From positions 20,200 to 84,199 of IMG/VR virus record IMGVR_UViG_3300032213_002237: a DNA stretch of 64,000 bases. The stretch is one strand, 5' to 3'. Below the pieces are notes generated by a model. That model worked only from the letters and a program-made list of their open reading frames with translations, was not told where the DNA came from and did not search any database. Position numbers and translations under genes: made by a program. The first letter of the stretch is position 1. Each line of letters starts with the position of its first letter. Below, piece by piece: positions 50,079 to 58,278 of the stretch. This DNA is from a virus.

Positions 50079-50381
50079 TTATTTCTTAGATAAATCAAGT
50101 AGTATGATTGGTAGTCTATCTTTATCTACATATGATAATACATCATCGTAGTCAGATAGTTTAATCCAATCACCTTGGTCACCCCACCATGCAGCTACTT
50201 CAAAGGTATCAACACCATCACCACGTAACATATTCATCCCACCGACAATAGATTGAAGACCACCACCCACAATGGATACTGTGATATTGTTGGGGAGTGT
50301 AAGTAAACCTTGTACCGCACCCTTTACCACACCATGGGGTTTGAAGTCAAAATCTTTTAGTGTATATATCTTCTGTCTCAT
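50079..50381 (-). CDS. Hypothetical protein, 100 aa
   Basis: MRQKIYTLKDFDFKPHGVVK, then a Gly-rich stretch (ITVSIVGGGLQSIVGGMNML) and an acidic domain ending IILLDLSKK. The pattern FEVAAWWGDQGDWIKLSDYD is typical of small phage proteins of unknown role. TATCTTTG lies 6 nt before its ATG. Confidence 0.65.
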   Translation of the reverse strand: MRQKIYTLKDFDFKPHGVVKGAVQGLLTLPNNITVSIVGGGLQSIVGGMNMLRGDGVDTFEVAAWWGDQGDWIKLSDYDDVLSYVDKDRLPIILLDLSKK

Positions 50382-50436
50382 TACTACAAAGATAGGGATT
50401 TATTATGTGATAATATATTTGTTTATTTAAAAAATC

Positions 50437-50626
50437 CGCCGTAACTTAGCTTGGTGCTTTATATATTTTTTTTTATAAGAAGAGCGTCAACACAAAGATA
50501 CGGCGAAGAAAGTTAATATCCTAATTTTTTATTAATTATTTTCGTTGTAACTTAGCCCCGTAAATGTACCTTATAACGATAAGGGGATAAAGGGCTGGCA
50601 CGGTTAATGCTTGGAGTGTGTACTCC
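50437..50626. other. Structured non-coding region
   Basis: No gene fits 50382-50709. Features: CGCCGT (50437-50442) complementary to ACGGCG (50501-50506); GTAACTTAGC repeated at 50441 and 50546; AGCCC/GGGCT (50554 and 50592) enclosing the perfect hairpin CCTTAT-AACG-ATAAGG (50569-50584); hairpin GGAGT-GTGT-ACTCC (50613-50626); then an A run. It may be a small RNA or a leader; which strand is used is unclear. Confidence 0.5.
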
Positions 50627-50656
50627 ACCCTGCCTTTAAAAAAAAAGTAAGTTTTA

Positions 50657-50687
50657 TTTGTGGGGGAAGAAAATTGTTGTATATTTG
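50657..50687 (+). promoter_or_regulatory. Host-type promoter
   Basis: TTTG (50657-50660), 19-nt spacer, TATATTTG (50680-50687), 22 nt before the ATG at 50710. Confidence 0.8.
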
Positions 50688-50709
50688 TAGAACAATAAAC
50701 GACCACCAT

Positions 50710-51132
50710 ATGAAAATCACCCAAGACAAGTTATCGACCAAGTTAGTTAAGAAGTACTTACAAAAGACCAACTCTCTAACCTTTCAAGATACTTGGAATG
50801 GCTTCGGTGATGTGACCATTCGTATTGTATCAGTTGGTGAGACAGACAGATGGAATTACACAGAAAAACAATGGTCTCGTGTGTTGAACATTGAAGTGAC
50901 AGCAAAGAAGAGAGGGTTCACATTCAGTGAAGATAGAATCCCATCCAATCATTATTGGTCACAATCAAGAATGTCGTTCTTCAAAAGAAGAAAGGCTCAC
51001 ACTGAGTGGAATTTCAATAAGTTGATTAACAACACAATCATCCCCACGTTCTTCAAAGTAGCTTGTATCCCAGGTCCAAGACACAACAACAACGAATACA
51101 TGGGTAACGTAACATTCAAATACATCGACTAA
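50710..51132 (+). CDS. Hypothetical early-type protein, 140 aa
   Basis: MKITQDKLSTKLVKKYLQKT, then WNGFGDVTIRIVSVGETDRW and an aromatic/basic domain (IPSNHYWSQSRMSFFKRRKA). The starting frame could extend left, but promoter position fixes ATG 50710. No family recognised. Ends 1 nt before the HExxH gene, so they are one unit. Confidence 0.65.
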   Translation: MKITQDKLSTKLVKKYLQKTNSLTFQDTWNGFGDVTIRIVSVGETDRWNYTEKQWSRVLNIEVTAKKRGFTFSEDRIPSNHYWSQSRMSFFKRRKAHTEWNFNKLINNTIIPTFFKVACIPGPRHNNNEYMGNVTFKYID

Positions 51133-51133
51133 T

Positions 51134-51520
51134 ATGAAACTCAAAGATAGATTAGATACATACACAACCCCTGAACTCAGAAGAATGGGGATGAAACTTA
51201 TAGCCATCACACGTCAGACACTCGGTCACGGAAACAAACCATTCCCCAAACTGAAAATCAGAAACGGGTTAACAGGTTCCTATGGTCAATACGATTTTGA
51301 AGCATTGGTGATTAACCCCTCAGCATGTGAGACAATGGAAATGTTTGTTAAAACAATCATCCATGAATACACCCACCACATACAAAGAGGTATCAAACGT
51401 AACTACGCATCATCCATGAAGAAAAACGGATATTGGGAATGTCCCTTTGAAGTGGAAGCTCGGGGGAATGAAACAAAGTACAAGAGTATTGTATGGAAAC
51501 AATTTAAACAAACCCCTTAA
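51134..51520 (+). CDS. SprT-like HExxH metalloprotease
   Basis: 128 aa. TIIHEYTHHIQRG contains HExxH with a further His, and FEVEARGNETKYKSIVWKQF supplies a downstream Glu, as in small SprT/MuTnp-type zincins. No cofactor domain. Such phage proteins may cleave host factors early; a target is not evident. Expressed with the 140-aa gene from a host-type promoter. Confidence 0.75.
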   Translation: MKLKDRLDTYTTPELRRMGMKLIAITRQTLGHGNKPFPKLKIRNGLTGSYGQYDFEALVINPSACETMEMFVKTIIHEYTHHIQRGIKRNYASSMKKNGYWECPFEVEARGNETKYKSIVWKQFKQTP

Positions 51521-51800
51521 CATGGTTGTCCAAAATACGTATGGGATTTTCCTGACCCTTGAATAACTCCATGAACTCAGGGGTAAGTGAATACAATGTT
51601 AATATCTTCATGTCCCCTTGGTATGTAGATGATGCTTTCCTATACTCCATCTTACCCACCTTTTCCCCATTATAATACAGGGTCACAGCAACAACATCCC
51701 GTAAAGGGTCAGTTACAACCCTTAAATTTTTCAGTATGTCAGTTATTGAAATGGGGTTAGACATATCGTCAGGGGGAATTGTTGATAAATTATTATTCAT
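51504..51800 (-). CDS. Hypothetical protein, 98 aa
   Basis: MNNNLSTIPPDDMSNPISIT, then a beta domain (VVAVTLYYNGEKVGKMEYRK) and a helix. Its last 17 nt overlap the convergent HExxH gene. Upstream sits a nested hairpin (CGTCA/TGACG around GGGGATAATCCCC) that would form in its 5' leader. Confidence 0.6.
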   Translation of the reverse strand: MNNNLSTIPPDDMSNPISITDILKNLRVVTDPLRDVVAVTLYYNGEKVGKMEYRKASSTYQGDMKILTLYSLTPEFMELFKGQENPIRILDNHVKGFV

Positions 51801-51832
51801 TTTTTCTTGATTTTGTCAAAATGTCAGGGGAG

Positions 51833-51860
51833 CGTCAGATGGGGGATAATCCCCTTGACG
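51833..51860 (-). promoter_or_regulatory. Nested hairpin in the leader of the 98-aa gene
   Basis: CGTCA-GATG-GGGGA-TAA-TCCCC-T-TGACG: two stacked stems, 33 nt upstream of the ATG. The inner 13-mer is the reverse complement of the one at 49613. Confidence 0.45.
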
Positions 51861-52589
51861 GGTTTTAGACATATTAACAACTATAAATATAGTGTATATT
51901 ATGTATATTGTCCATAGGTAAATGTTCCCACTTTTTACCACTGACGTATATGTGAGAGGGGTTTTTGGTTGTATGAAAAGTGAAAAAAGTGGTCCTCCTG
52001 ATAGTGTGAGAAGGGTTTTTTTAACTATATACATTTTCCAGATAAAAATAGGATGTAACAATAAAGTGGCGTGGACAGACTTTAGTTGTTTAGAATCCTT
52101 CAACGGAAGTGTATTTTATAGTGTCTTCAACGGGGTTTTTAAGATTTCCCCTTACCATATAGACACATGATATGGACAATTATAGTGGTGGTAAATTGTG
52201 GGACATAATGTGTTATATAAGGGATAACCCTGTAGGGTTATGTTCCATATAAGGAACATTGTCCCCTTCACATTCCACCATATATTTTATACCCTAACAG
52301 GTATACTCATATCATATTATATACCCTTTAGGGTATTTCATTATCCCGATGGGGTACAATACCATTAACAGTATTATGTTATGTCCCTTCATAGTGTGTG
52401 TCTTTCATTAGGGGGATTATTATAGATTAGTGTTGTACGTTAATTATAGATTCATACAATAGGGGAAATTAGGAAGTAAACAAATGAATGAACCCATTAG
52501 TGTAATGACCCGAAGGGGAATGGAACGACACGATAGTGGAATGGGGTAATGAGTTTGTTTAGTTCCTAATTTCTTACTATATTTACTCT
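51861..52589. other. Long intergenic region with clustered hairpins
   Basis: About 730 nt with no convincing gene. A 9-bp pair, GGGACATAA (52200-52208) and TTATGTCCC (52379-52387), encloses ATAACCC-TGTA-GGGTTAT (52224-52241), ATGTTCC-ATATAA-GGAACAT (52240-52259), ATACC-CTAACA-GGTAT (52289-52304), ATACCC-TTTA-GGGTAT (52321-52336) and AATAC-8nt-GTATT (52358-52375). The left part (51880-52170) shows only weak repeats such as CTTCAACGG. Could be a replication origin, operator cluster or structured RNA. Confidence 0.6.
52554..52585 (+). promoter_or_regulatory. Host-type promoter for array gene 1
   Basis: TTTG (52554-52557), 20-nt spacer, TATATTTA (52578-52585); the ATG comes 4 nt later, so the message should be leaderless. 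Confidence 0.55.
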
Positions 52590-53252
52590 ATGGTTATTAC
52601 AGATAGATTAAAACAAATTATTTTTAAACACCTATATAAAGAGTTAGGTGATTGTGAGATTATTCCTTATAATGGGTCAATATGGTTTATTAATAGGGAT
52701 AATAAATACTGGTACTTTGAACTTGATAAATCAGGTACTTTATGGTGGAGATATGATTTTTTTAATTCGTTTTTTCAGATATTCTCCATGAGCTCAGATG
52801 ATTTTTGTCCTGTCCTATCTTCTTGGGTGGAAGAGGTATTAAATAGTAAGGTATCTACAACCGTGACAGGTAGCGGTGTTGAAAGCATGATGGTGGAAGA
52901 TGTATTAAATCATAAGGTATCCACAACGTGTGATGTTAAAGTTCGTGTTCCTTGGAAGGTGGAAGAGGTCTTAAATCATAAGGTATCCACAACAACACCG
53001 AGCCTCTCTATCCATTCCAGCGGGGTGGAAGATGTATTGAATAGTAAGGTATCCACAACTAACACTCACAATGCTCATATCCGAACACGGGTGGAAGATG
53101 TATTAAGTCATAATGTTAAGGTGTCTACAACTACCATTCTCAAATACCCCGAGCATTCATTGGTGGAAAAGGTCTTAAATCATAAGGTATCCACAACGCA
53201 GAATTTGAATTATGTCGGCCAAGGACTGGTGGAAGAGGTATTAAATCAATAA
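52590..53252 (+). CDS. Array gene 1: small domain plus CRISPR-like coding repeats
   Basis: 220 aa. Residues 1-78 are a folded domain (MVITDRLKQIIFKHLYKELG, SIWFINRDNKYWYFELDKSG, LWWRYDFFNSFFQIFSM) related in plan to the class A paralogs. It ends in the helix SSWVEEVLNSKVSTT. From there the 12-residue unit VEEVLNHKVSTT recurs every 22 residues, separated by 10-residue segments that share nothing with each other. Six full repeats and a truncated seventh are in frame up to the stop. Related genes at 60047 and 60669 have the same plan. Function unknown; the repeats are also very constant at the DNA level. Confidence 0.75.
   Translation: MVITDRLKQIIFKHLYKELGDCEIIPYNGSIWFINRDNKYWYFELDKSGTLWWRYDFFNSFFQIFSMSSDDFCPVLSSWVEEVLNSKVSTTVTGSGVESMMVEDVLNHKVSTTCDVKVRVPWKVEEVLNHKVSTTTPSLSIHSSGVEDVLNSKVSTTNTHNAHIRTRVEDVLSHNVKVSTTTILKYPEHSLVEKVLNHKVSTTQNLNYVGQGLVEEVLNQ
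52826..53251. repeat. CRISPR-like array 1 (7 repeats, 6 variable segments)
   Basis: A 36-nt repeat (plus strand starts GGTGGAAGAGGTAT and ends AAGGTATCCACAAC) begins at 52826, 52892, 52958, 53024, 53090, 53162 and 53228; the last is truncated at the stop. Spacing is exactly 66 nt except for a 6-nt insertion in the fifth repeat. The six intervening 30-nt segments are unrelated to each other. Confidence 0.9.
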
Positions 53253-53284
53253 TAGTTATTATCTTTGTTATATTTATATTCTAT

Positions 53285-53620
53285 ATGAAATATCTTATAA
53301 CAGAATCTAAATTAGAAAAAGTAATCTTTAGGTATCTTGACAACCAAGATTTTATTCAGGTTGAGGATAAAGACACTATATACTTTGTTAATTCAGGAGG
53401 TGATAAGTATTGTCAAATCAGATACGATATGAGTGATAATTTTTCTTTTATGAATTATGAATTAGTTGACGATATTTCATCATTCTTTTCTTTGAGTGAT
53501 TCTGATTCTGAGAAGATTATTGTTCGATGGATTGGTGATACATTACAAGTAAAATACAGTTACGAAAAATCAATGTCCATTACAAACAGTGGAAGTTTGA
53601 CATTGAGGTTACCCTTCTAA
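53285..53620 (+). CDS. Class A paralog, 111 aa
   Basis: Leader MKYLITESKLEKVIFRYLDN, then IQVEDKDTIYFVNSGGDKYC, QIRYDMSDNFSFMNYELVDD, ISSFFSLSDSDSEKIIVRWI, GDTLQVKY. Plan: leader helix, four-strand sheet, SSFFS helix, WV/WI..TL helix. TATTTATATTCT precedes the ATG. Type member for the island. Confidence 0.75.
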   Translation: MKYLITESKLEKVIFRYLDNQDFIQVEDKDTIYFVNSGGDKYCQIRYDMSDNFSFMNYELVDDISSFFSLSDSDSEKIIVRWIGDTLQVKYSYEKSMSITNSGSLTLRLPF

Positions 53621-53636
53621 CTAATATTTATATATA

Positions 53637-53933
53637 ATGAAATACCTCATAACAGAATCACAATTAGATAAAGTAATCTTTAGATATTTGGATATTAAGA
53701 ACTTTATTCGGATTAAAAGAGGAAACGCAATATACTTCGCCAATTCTGAAGGTGGTGAATATATCGACTCATCAATTGAATACTTTAAAGGTGGTGAGTG
53801 TGTAATAATTTTTGAGTTAATTGATGAGATTAAAGATTTCTTCTCTATAGAATTTGATAGTTCTAAATATGTTATTGCTAGATGGGTTGAGAATACTTTG
53901 GATAGAAGAGTTAAAGAAGTTATAGTTAGATAG
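53637..53933 (+). CDS. Class A paralog, 98 aa
   Basis: MKYLITESQLDKVIFRYLDI leader; YFANSEGGEYIDSSIEYFKG, KDFFSIEFDSSKYVIARWVE, NTLDRRVKEV. Shorter C-terminus than its neighbour. TATTTATATATA directly before the ATG. Confidence 0.75.
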   Translation: MKYLITESQLDKVIFRYLDIKNFIRIKRGNAIYFANSEGGEYIDSSIEYFKGGECVIIFELIDEIKDFFSIEFDSSKYVIARWVENTLDRRVKEVIVR

Positions 53934-54639
53934 TTATTATTTTCCACACCCCGTTATAATCTTCTACAAGACATGTAGAGTTCTCACAAAAGTCTCCTGA
54001 GTTCATATAGTCATTCTCTATCTTCGGGTGATGAATATGTCCACACACCGCAACATCATATCCCTTTTGTTTTGTTAGACCTTTCGCGTTATCTTCAAAA
54101 TCAGATACAAAGTTAATTGCCCCTTTAACTGATTGTTTTATTGTATTTGCCAGTGAATGATATGGTAAGTTAAACCACTTTCTTATTTTGTTATATAGAG
54201 TATTAAACTTAATCACAATATCATATGACCATCCACCGATTACTGCTAACCATCTTGCTTCCATTATAACGAAATCCAATACATCCCCGTGAAAACAAAA
54301 ATACTTTCTATCATCTATTCCTGTATGTATATACTTTCTTACAATCCTGATGTTGTTTAATTTAAATGGAATAAAATCTTTTAGGAAGTCATCGTGGTTT
54401 CCTCTTATATAAACCACCTTTGTATTCTTCTCTGACATCTTCATGAACCTTCTGAATATCTTGGTACAATCCTTTGTCCATTTACCGTTACCTTTAAGAG
54501 CCCAACCATCTATTATATCACCGTTCAATATTAGTTTTTCCGTTGTGTTATTATCCAAGAAACTTATTATCTTATCTGTCTGTGATTGTCTTGCTCCTAA
54601 GTGTAAGTCACTCATGATTATCGTTTTCCAATTATTCAT
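53926..54639 (-). CDS. LpxH-like metallophosphoesterase
   Basis: 237 aa; ATG 54639 overlaps the stop of the glycosyltransferase gene (ATGA). Calcineurin-type motifs in order: SDLHLG, GDIIDGWALKGNGKW, RGNHDD, CFHGDVLD, GHIHHPK. Together with LNGDIIDGW and GNHDDFLKDF this is closest to UDP-2,3-diacylglucosamine diphosphatase and its relatives, which act on lipid A precursors at the membrane. Substrate not proven. With the GT2 gene it may remodel lipid or surface sugars. Confidence 0.85.
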   Translation of the reverse strand: MNNWKTIIMSDLHLGARQSQTDKIISFLDNNTTEKLILNGDIIDGWALKGNGKWTKDCTKIFRRFMKMSEKNTKVVYIRGNHDDFLKDFIPFKLNNIRIVRKYIHTGIDDRKYFCFHGDVLDFVIMEARWLAVIGGWSYDIVIKFNTLYNKIRKWFNLPYHSLANTIKQSVKGAINFVSDFEDNAKGLTKQKGYDVAVCGHIHHPKIENDYMNSGDFCENSTCLVEDYNGVWKIITI

Positions 54640-55343
54640 TCCCAATATCCTTTATCGTTTTCAAAATGAGTTTTATTGTTCCTGTTGAAGAATGAACTAA
54701 CCATAAGTTTTAACATATACCACACACCTTTCTGTTTGAACCTTCTTGGACTTGTGAATACCGTTGTATTCATGATATAAAACTTGCTTGGTTTAACTTG
54801 TTTGGAGAATAGATAATCCTCGGCAACTCTTGCGTTTTCATCAAACCCACCGATTGTATCATATACTTCTTTCTTAACCATCATGAACCCACCAAGACAA
54901 AATGGTGTGATTGGTTTGAATACCTTTTGTATTGTATCAAATAATCTGAATATACTATTATACTCACCTGTCGTTGACCTTACCTTACATGTAATCAAAT
55001 CTGTGTTATGTAATAAGAACTCCCATATACAATTGTTTAATATGTCAAAATCCAATAAGAATATGTCAGCATCCAAAAATAGAACATAAGGTGTTTCCAC
55101 ATTCTCAGCTCCCTTATTTCTTGCAACAGACGGAAGTCCTCCTGAAATAATCTGTAGATTAAAATAATCTGTTCTCCTATTTTCCAAAGAATAGGATGTA
55201 TAATCATCATCCGATGAATCACAAACAATAACTCTAACATCTTGTATTCCCTTTTGAAAGTTTAATAAGGACAACGTTTGTTCTATTATCTTACCCTCGT
55301 TCTTACAAGGGATTACTATGGTTAAAAACTTTGATAAATCCAT
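54636..55343 (-). CDS. Family 2 glycosyltransferase
   Basis: 235 aa. GT-A fold signals: TIVIPCKNEGKIIEQTLSLL (nucleotide-sugar site), VIVCDSSDDDYT, GLPSVARNKGAENVETPYVL, FLDADIFLL (DxD metal site), then GGFMMVKKEVYDTIGGFDEN and AEDYLFSKQ (catalytic ED). No membrane segment at the end. The acceptor is unknown; pairing with the LpxH-like gene suggests host surface glycan or lipid modification. Inserted amid class A paralogs on the opposite strand. Confidence 0.88.
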   Translation of the reverse strand: MDLSKFLTIVIPCKNEGKIIEQTLSLLNFQKGIQDVRVIVCDSSDDDYTSYSLENRRTDYFNLQIISGGLPSVARNKGAENVETPYVLFLDADIFLLDFDILNNCIWEFLLHNTDLITCKVRSTTGEYNSIFRLFDTIQKVFKPITPFCLGGFMMVKKEVYDTIGGFDENARVAEDYLFSKQVKPSKFYIMNTTVFTSPRRFKQKGVWYMLKLMVSSFFNRNNKTHFENDKGYWE

Positions 55344-55431
55344 AATAATAAGTATTAAAAATCACCCCCAAACCATATTATCATATTCTTATTAAATTAT
55401 TAACCCAATATGTATTGTTCAGTTTTATGTG

Positions 55432-55451
55432 TATCTTTGTATTTATATATA
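55432..55451 (+). promoter_or_regulatory. Overlapping early-type and late-type elements
   Basis: TATCTTTG (55432-55439) runs into TATTTATATATA before the ATG at 55452, so one gene may have both promoter types. Confidence 0.45.
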
Positions 55452-55805
55452 ATGAAATACCTTATCACCGAATCAAAATTAGAGAAAGTAATCTTTAAAT
55501 ATCTTGATATTCAGGACTTTGTCATGTATGACAACAAGAAGAGATTCAACAATTATATATATTTCTTAAACAGTGAGTCAGATAGGCAATCACAGATTAG
55601 TGTTTATGTTAACAACGCCTTTGGTGAAGTTAGGAATTGGGTGTTTGTAAATCGTCGTTTGACTGAGGAATTAACTAACTTCTTCCCCATTGATAAATCG
55701 GATTGTTTGGATATAATCAAAGCATGGGTTAATGATACTTTGGGTATTAGTGATAGTACGATTTGGGATGGTCCATATGATTACAGATTAATGGTTACAG
55801 ATTAA
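55452..55805 (+). CDS. Class A paralog, 117 aa
   Basis: ATG 55452 (MKYLITESKLEKVIFKYLDI); the longer frame runs through promoter elements. YIYFLNSESDRQSQISVYVN, LTNFFPIDKSDCLDIIKAWV, NDTLGISD. Tail YDYRLMVTD. Same domain plan as its neighbours. Confidence 0.75.
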   Translation: MKYLITESKLEKVIFKYLDIQDFVMYDNKKRFNNYIYFLNSESDRQSQISVYVNNAFGEVRNWVFVNRRLTEELTNFFPIDKSDCLDIIKAWVNDTLGISDSTIWDGPYDYRLMVTD

Positions 55806-55818
55806 TAGTTAACGAAGA

Positions 55819-56127
55819 ATGAAATACTTAATTACAGAATCACAGTTAGATAGAATGATTAACAAATATCTTGACAATCAGGACTTTATTCAGATTGAAA
55901 GGAATGATGCAATATACTTTCTTAATTCAGAACTTGATGGATTTGCTGAGATAAAATATGATATGGAAGATGGTCGGTGTTTTATACATTATAAATTAAT
56001 TTACGAAATTTCTTCCTTCTTTTCTATTGATGAATTTGATTCTAAAGAAGTTATTAGTAGATGGGTTAAGAATACCCTACAAATGAAGGTCACTGACACC
56101 TCAGGGGCAATATTACCACTACCATAG
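55819..56127 (+). CDS. Class A paralog, 102 aa
   Basis: MKYLITESQLDRMINKYLDN; YFLNSELDGFAEIKYDMEDG, SSFFSIDEFDSKEVISRWVK, NTLQMKVTDT. The last helix plus VTDT aligns with the WVEEVLNHKVSTT unit of the array genes. Confidence 0.75.
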   Translation: MKYLITESQLDRMINKYLDNQDFIQIERNDAIYFLNSELDGFAEIKYDMEDGRCFIHYKLIYEISSFFSIDEFDSKEVISRWVKNTLQMKVTDTSGAILPLP

Positions 56128-56164
56128 TGAGTTCAGAATACCTTACAACTAATACTTATATATA

Positions 56165-56443
56165 ATGAAATACCTTATAACAGAATCACAGTTAGAAGCA
56201 TTTTTACTTAGGAGGTTTACAATGGATGAATTGGAATCACTTAGGGATGATTATAACTACATTATGGATGAAGAAGATTTTGAAGATTCCGCCGACAGAG
56301 ATGACTACGCTTATGAATTAATTGAAAAGTTCATTGATAGACATAGAGGTGAAGAGTTTTTTCAATATGATGATGATACTGAATTCTACGCAAAACGTTC
56401 CGATTATATTAGAGCATTACTCAAATTCTTAAACTCTAATTAA
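56165..56443 (+). CDS. Class A leader protein with a different body, 92 aa
   Basis: MKYLITESQLEAFLLRRFTM, then an all-helical acidic body (LESLRDDYNYIMDEEDFEDS; FIDRHRGEEFFQYDDDTEFY). The leader is conserved but the domain is not that of its neighbours, showing that leader and body are separable modules. Confidence 0.75.
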   Translation: MKYLITESQLEAFLLRRFTMDELESLRDDYNYIMDEEDFEDSADRDDYAYELIEKFIDRHRGEEFFQYDDDTEFYAKRSDYIRALLKFLNSN

Positions 56444-56446
56444 TCT

Positions 56447-56776
56447 TTAGAAACCTTTTCTTTCATTATACATCCGTGTAATTCTTTTTCTATAATGATT
56501 TTCTAACCCTTGGTGTATATCATCATACCAAAATTCATCTTCAGGTAATGTACTAACAAATCTCCAATGAACACTATCCATCATAACGGTTATTGTTGTG
56601 TAGACTAACTCATCTAAAAAATGTGAACTTAAAACCTTTCTGTTCTTTGTAATACGATAAGCATCTTCAAAAGATTCAAGAAACTCATTTTCCATTTCAT
56701 CATTAGAAAGTCTTCTTTTAATTCTCGCCGATAGTTCTTCCCTCAGTATTCTTTTTATAGATTCTTTTAAGTTCAT
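56447..56776 (-). CDS. Class C leader protein, 109 aa
   Basis: ATG 56776 (MNLKESIKRILREELSARIK). LRE-E/S ends the leader; the body is helical (MENEFLESFEDAYRITKNRK) with a DEFWYDDIHQGLENHYRKRI end. Adjacent to, and just downstream of, the next class C gene. Confidence 0.7.
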   Translation of the reverse strand: MNLKESIKRILREELSARIKRRLSNDEMENEFLESFEDAYRITKNRKVLSSHFLDELVYTTITVMMDSVHWRFVSTLPEDEFWYDDIHQGLENHYRKRITRMYNERKGF

Positions 56777-56777
56777 A

Positions 56778-57149
56778 TTAGTAAGCATATTCAGCATTAT
56801 CAAACGTATTAACTTCGTAGATATCTTCTAACTCATCGTAATTTTCTTGGAACCATTTAACCAAACTATCATTTATCTCATCCCAAGTTTCTTTTGAAAA
56901 CACTGAAGACAAAAGATTCCATATATCCTCATCAATCATAACTTCCATTGCGTCTCTTCTTTTGTTATAAAATATGGTAGCACGTAAATTATCATTATTG
57001 TCAGTGATGTCAAATCTACCAGCGTCATGATTATACCCCTCTTTAAATCGACCAACAGGTTTAATTAATGACGTAATATATCCGTCAATTATCTTATCCT
57101 TTTTGAATTCTTCTTTGAGTATCCTTTTAATTGTCCCTTCTAAGTTCAT
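56778..57149 (-). CDS. Class C leader protein, 123 aa
   Basis: MNLEGTIKRILKEEFKKDKI leader; beta domain (GRFDITDNNDNLRATIFYNK) and helix ETWDEINDSLVKWFQENYDE. Divergent from the class A gene at 57183; TATTTATA elements for both lie in 57150-57182. Confidence 0.7.
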   Translation of the reverse strand: MNLEGTIKRILKEEFKKDKIIDGYITSLIKPVGRFKEGYNHDAGRFDITDNNDNLRATIFYNKRRDAMEVMIDEDIWNLLSSVFSKETWDEINDSLVKWFQENYDELEDIYEVNTFDNAEYAY

Positions 57150-57182
57150 ATTATTATAAATATGATTATATTTATATTTTAT

Positions 57183-57503
57183 ATGAAATACCTCATCACC
57201 GAATCACAATTAGATAAAGTCAAATCGGTAATAAATAATTTAATGATGTCTGAGTTAAATAAATTATTAGATTATGATAGAACATCAGATAGTGATTTTA
57301 TTAATATATATAGTCCTGAAAGAGGCCCTGATTTTTTTATTTTAATGGAGTTTGACCACAGCGATGGTAGATTATATATTGATGAATCTTTTTTAGATAA
57401 GTTTTCATCCATGTATCCACTTGATAAAGAACAATCAGGTAAATTCATCTCTGATTGGTTTAGTAAAGCATTTGATGTTGATGTTATGTTTTTTGATTAT
57501 TAA
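57183..57503 (+). CDS. Class A paralog, 106 aa
   Basis: MKYLITESQLDKVKSVINNL; body ILMEFDHSDGRLYIDESFLD, SSMYPLDKEQSGKFISDWFS, KAFDVDV. More divergent but with the same order of elements. TATTTATATTTT upstream. Confidence 0.7.
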   Translation: MKYLITESQLDKVKSVINNLMMSELNKLLDYDRTSDSDFINIYSPERGPDFFILMEFDHSDGRLYIDESFLDKFSSMYPLDKEQSGKFISDWFSKAFDVDVMFFDY

Positions 57504-57506
57504 TAT

Positions 57507-57839
57507 ATGAAATACCTTATCACCGAATCACAATTAGACAGAGTAATCTTTAGATATTTGGATAGTCAGAACTTTATTCAGATTGAAACAAGTAGTAATA
57601 TATTCTTTGTTAATTCAGAAGATGATGAACATGCCCAAATTAAATATAATAAAAAAAATGGTTGGTGTCACATAAATTTAAATTTAATTGAGGACATCTC
57701 TGCGTTATTTTCTTTAAATGATACAACATCTAAAGATATTATTGGTAAGTGGGTTGAACATACCCTACAAATGGAAGTTACTTACGCACAATGGGTTGTC
57801 TTCAGCAAGTCCGCAAATTTGAGGGTTTACTTTAACTAA
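57507..57839 (+). CDS. Class A paralog, 110 aa
   Basis: MKYLITESQLDRVIFRYLDS; FIQIETSSNIFFVNSEDDEH, ISALFSLNDTTSKDIIGKWV, EHTLQMEVTY; tail NLRVYF. Only 3 nt after the previous gene, so co-translated. Confidence 0.75.
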   Translation: MKYLITESQLDRVIFRYLDSQNFIQIETSSNIFFVNSEDDEHAQIKYNKKNGWCHINLNLIEDISALFSLNDTTSKDIIGKWVEHTLQMEVTYAQWVVFSKSANLRVYFN

Positions 57840-57851
57840 TATTTACATATA

Positions 57852-58262
57852 ATGAAATACTTAATCACTGAGAATCAATATAGCAAAACTCTTAAACCCT
57901 TATTAGAGAAATTTGGTATGCGTACTCTGTGTAAAATGACTGATAAGGAACCTGAAGATATTATTGATGAGATTGGTCTTAAAGGAACAAGAGAAGATAT
58001 TATCTTTCTAACAAAAACTATACTTGAAAATGATATCTCAACCGTCTTGATGTATTGTAGTTATAATATCATCCCCACTCGTGACTCTATAAATTTGGTC
58101 GTCTACATACCTAAGCCAGCTCCTGCAAATGTGGGAAGGTATATCTATGAGGAAGGTACAAGAAGTATGTATAGAGATGTTATTTCTAAGGCTTTATATC
58201 AGTTCGGTGGCGGTCTAATTAGAGGTCACAATATTGAGGTTTATAATACAGGAAATTGTTAA
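57852..58262 (+). CDS. Class A leader protein with a different body, 136 aa
   Basis: MKYLITENQYSKTLKPLLEK, then helical and beta parts (DIIDEIGLKGTREDIIFLTK; INLVVYIPKPAPANVGRYIY). It does not share the WV..TL end. Part of the same tight plus-strand run. Confidence 0.7.
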   Translation: MKYLITENQYSKTLKPLLEKFGMRTLCKMTDKEPEDIIDEIGLKGTREDIIFLTKTILENDISTVLMYCSYNIIPTRDSINLVVYIPKPAPANVGRYIYEEGTRSMYRDVISKALYQFGGGLIRGHNIEVYNTGNC

Positions 58263-58278
58263 CTAATATTTATATATA

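Noticed and set aside
51816-52170. Overlapping open frames on both strands (51816-52103 and 51922-52170)
   Set aside because: Low-complexity, start codons without promoter or ribosome-binding context, and mutually overlapping; I treat the region as non-coding.
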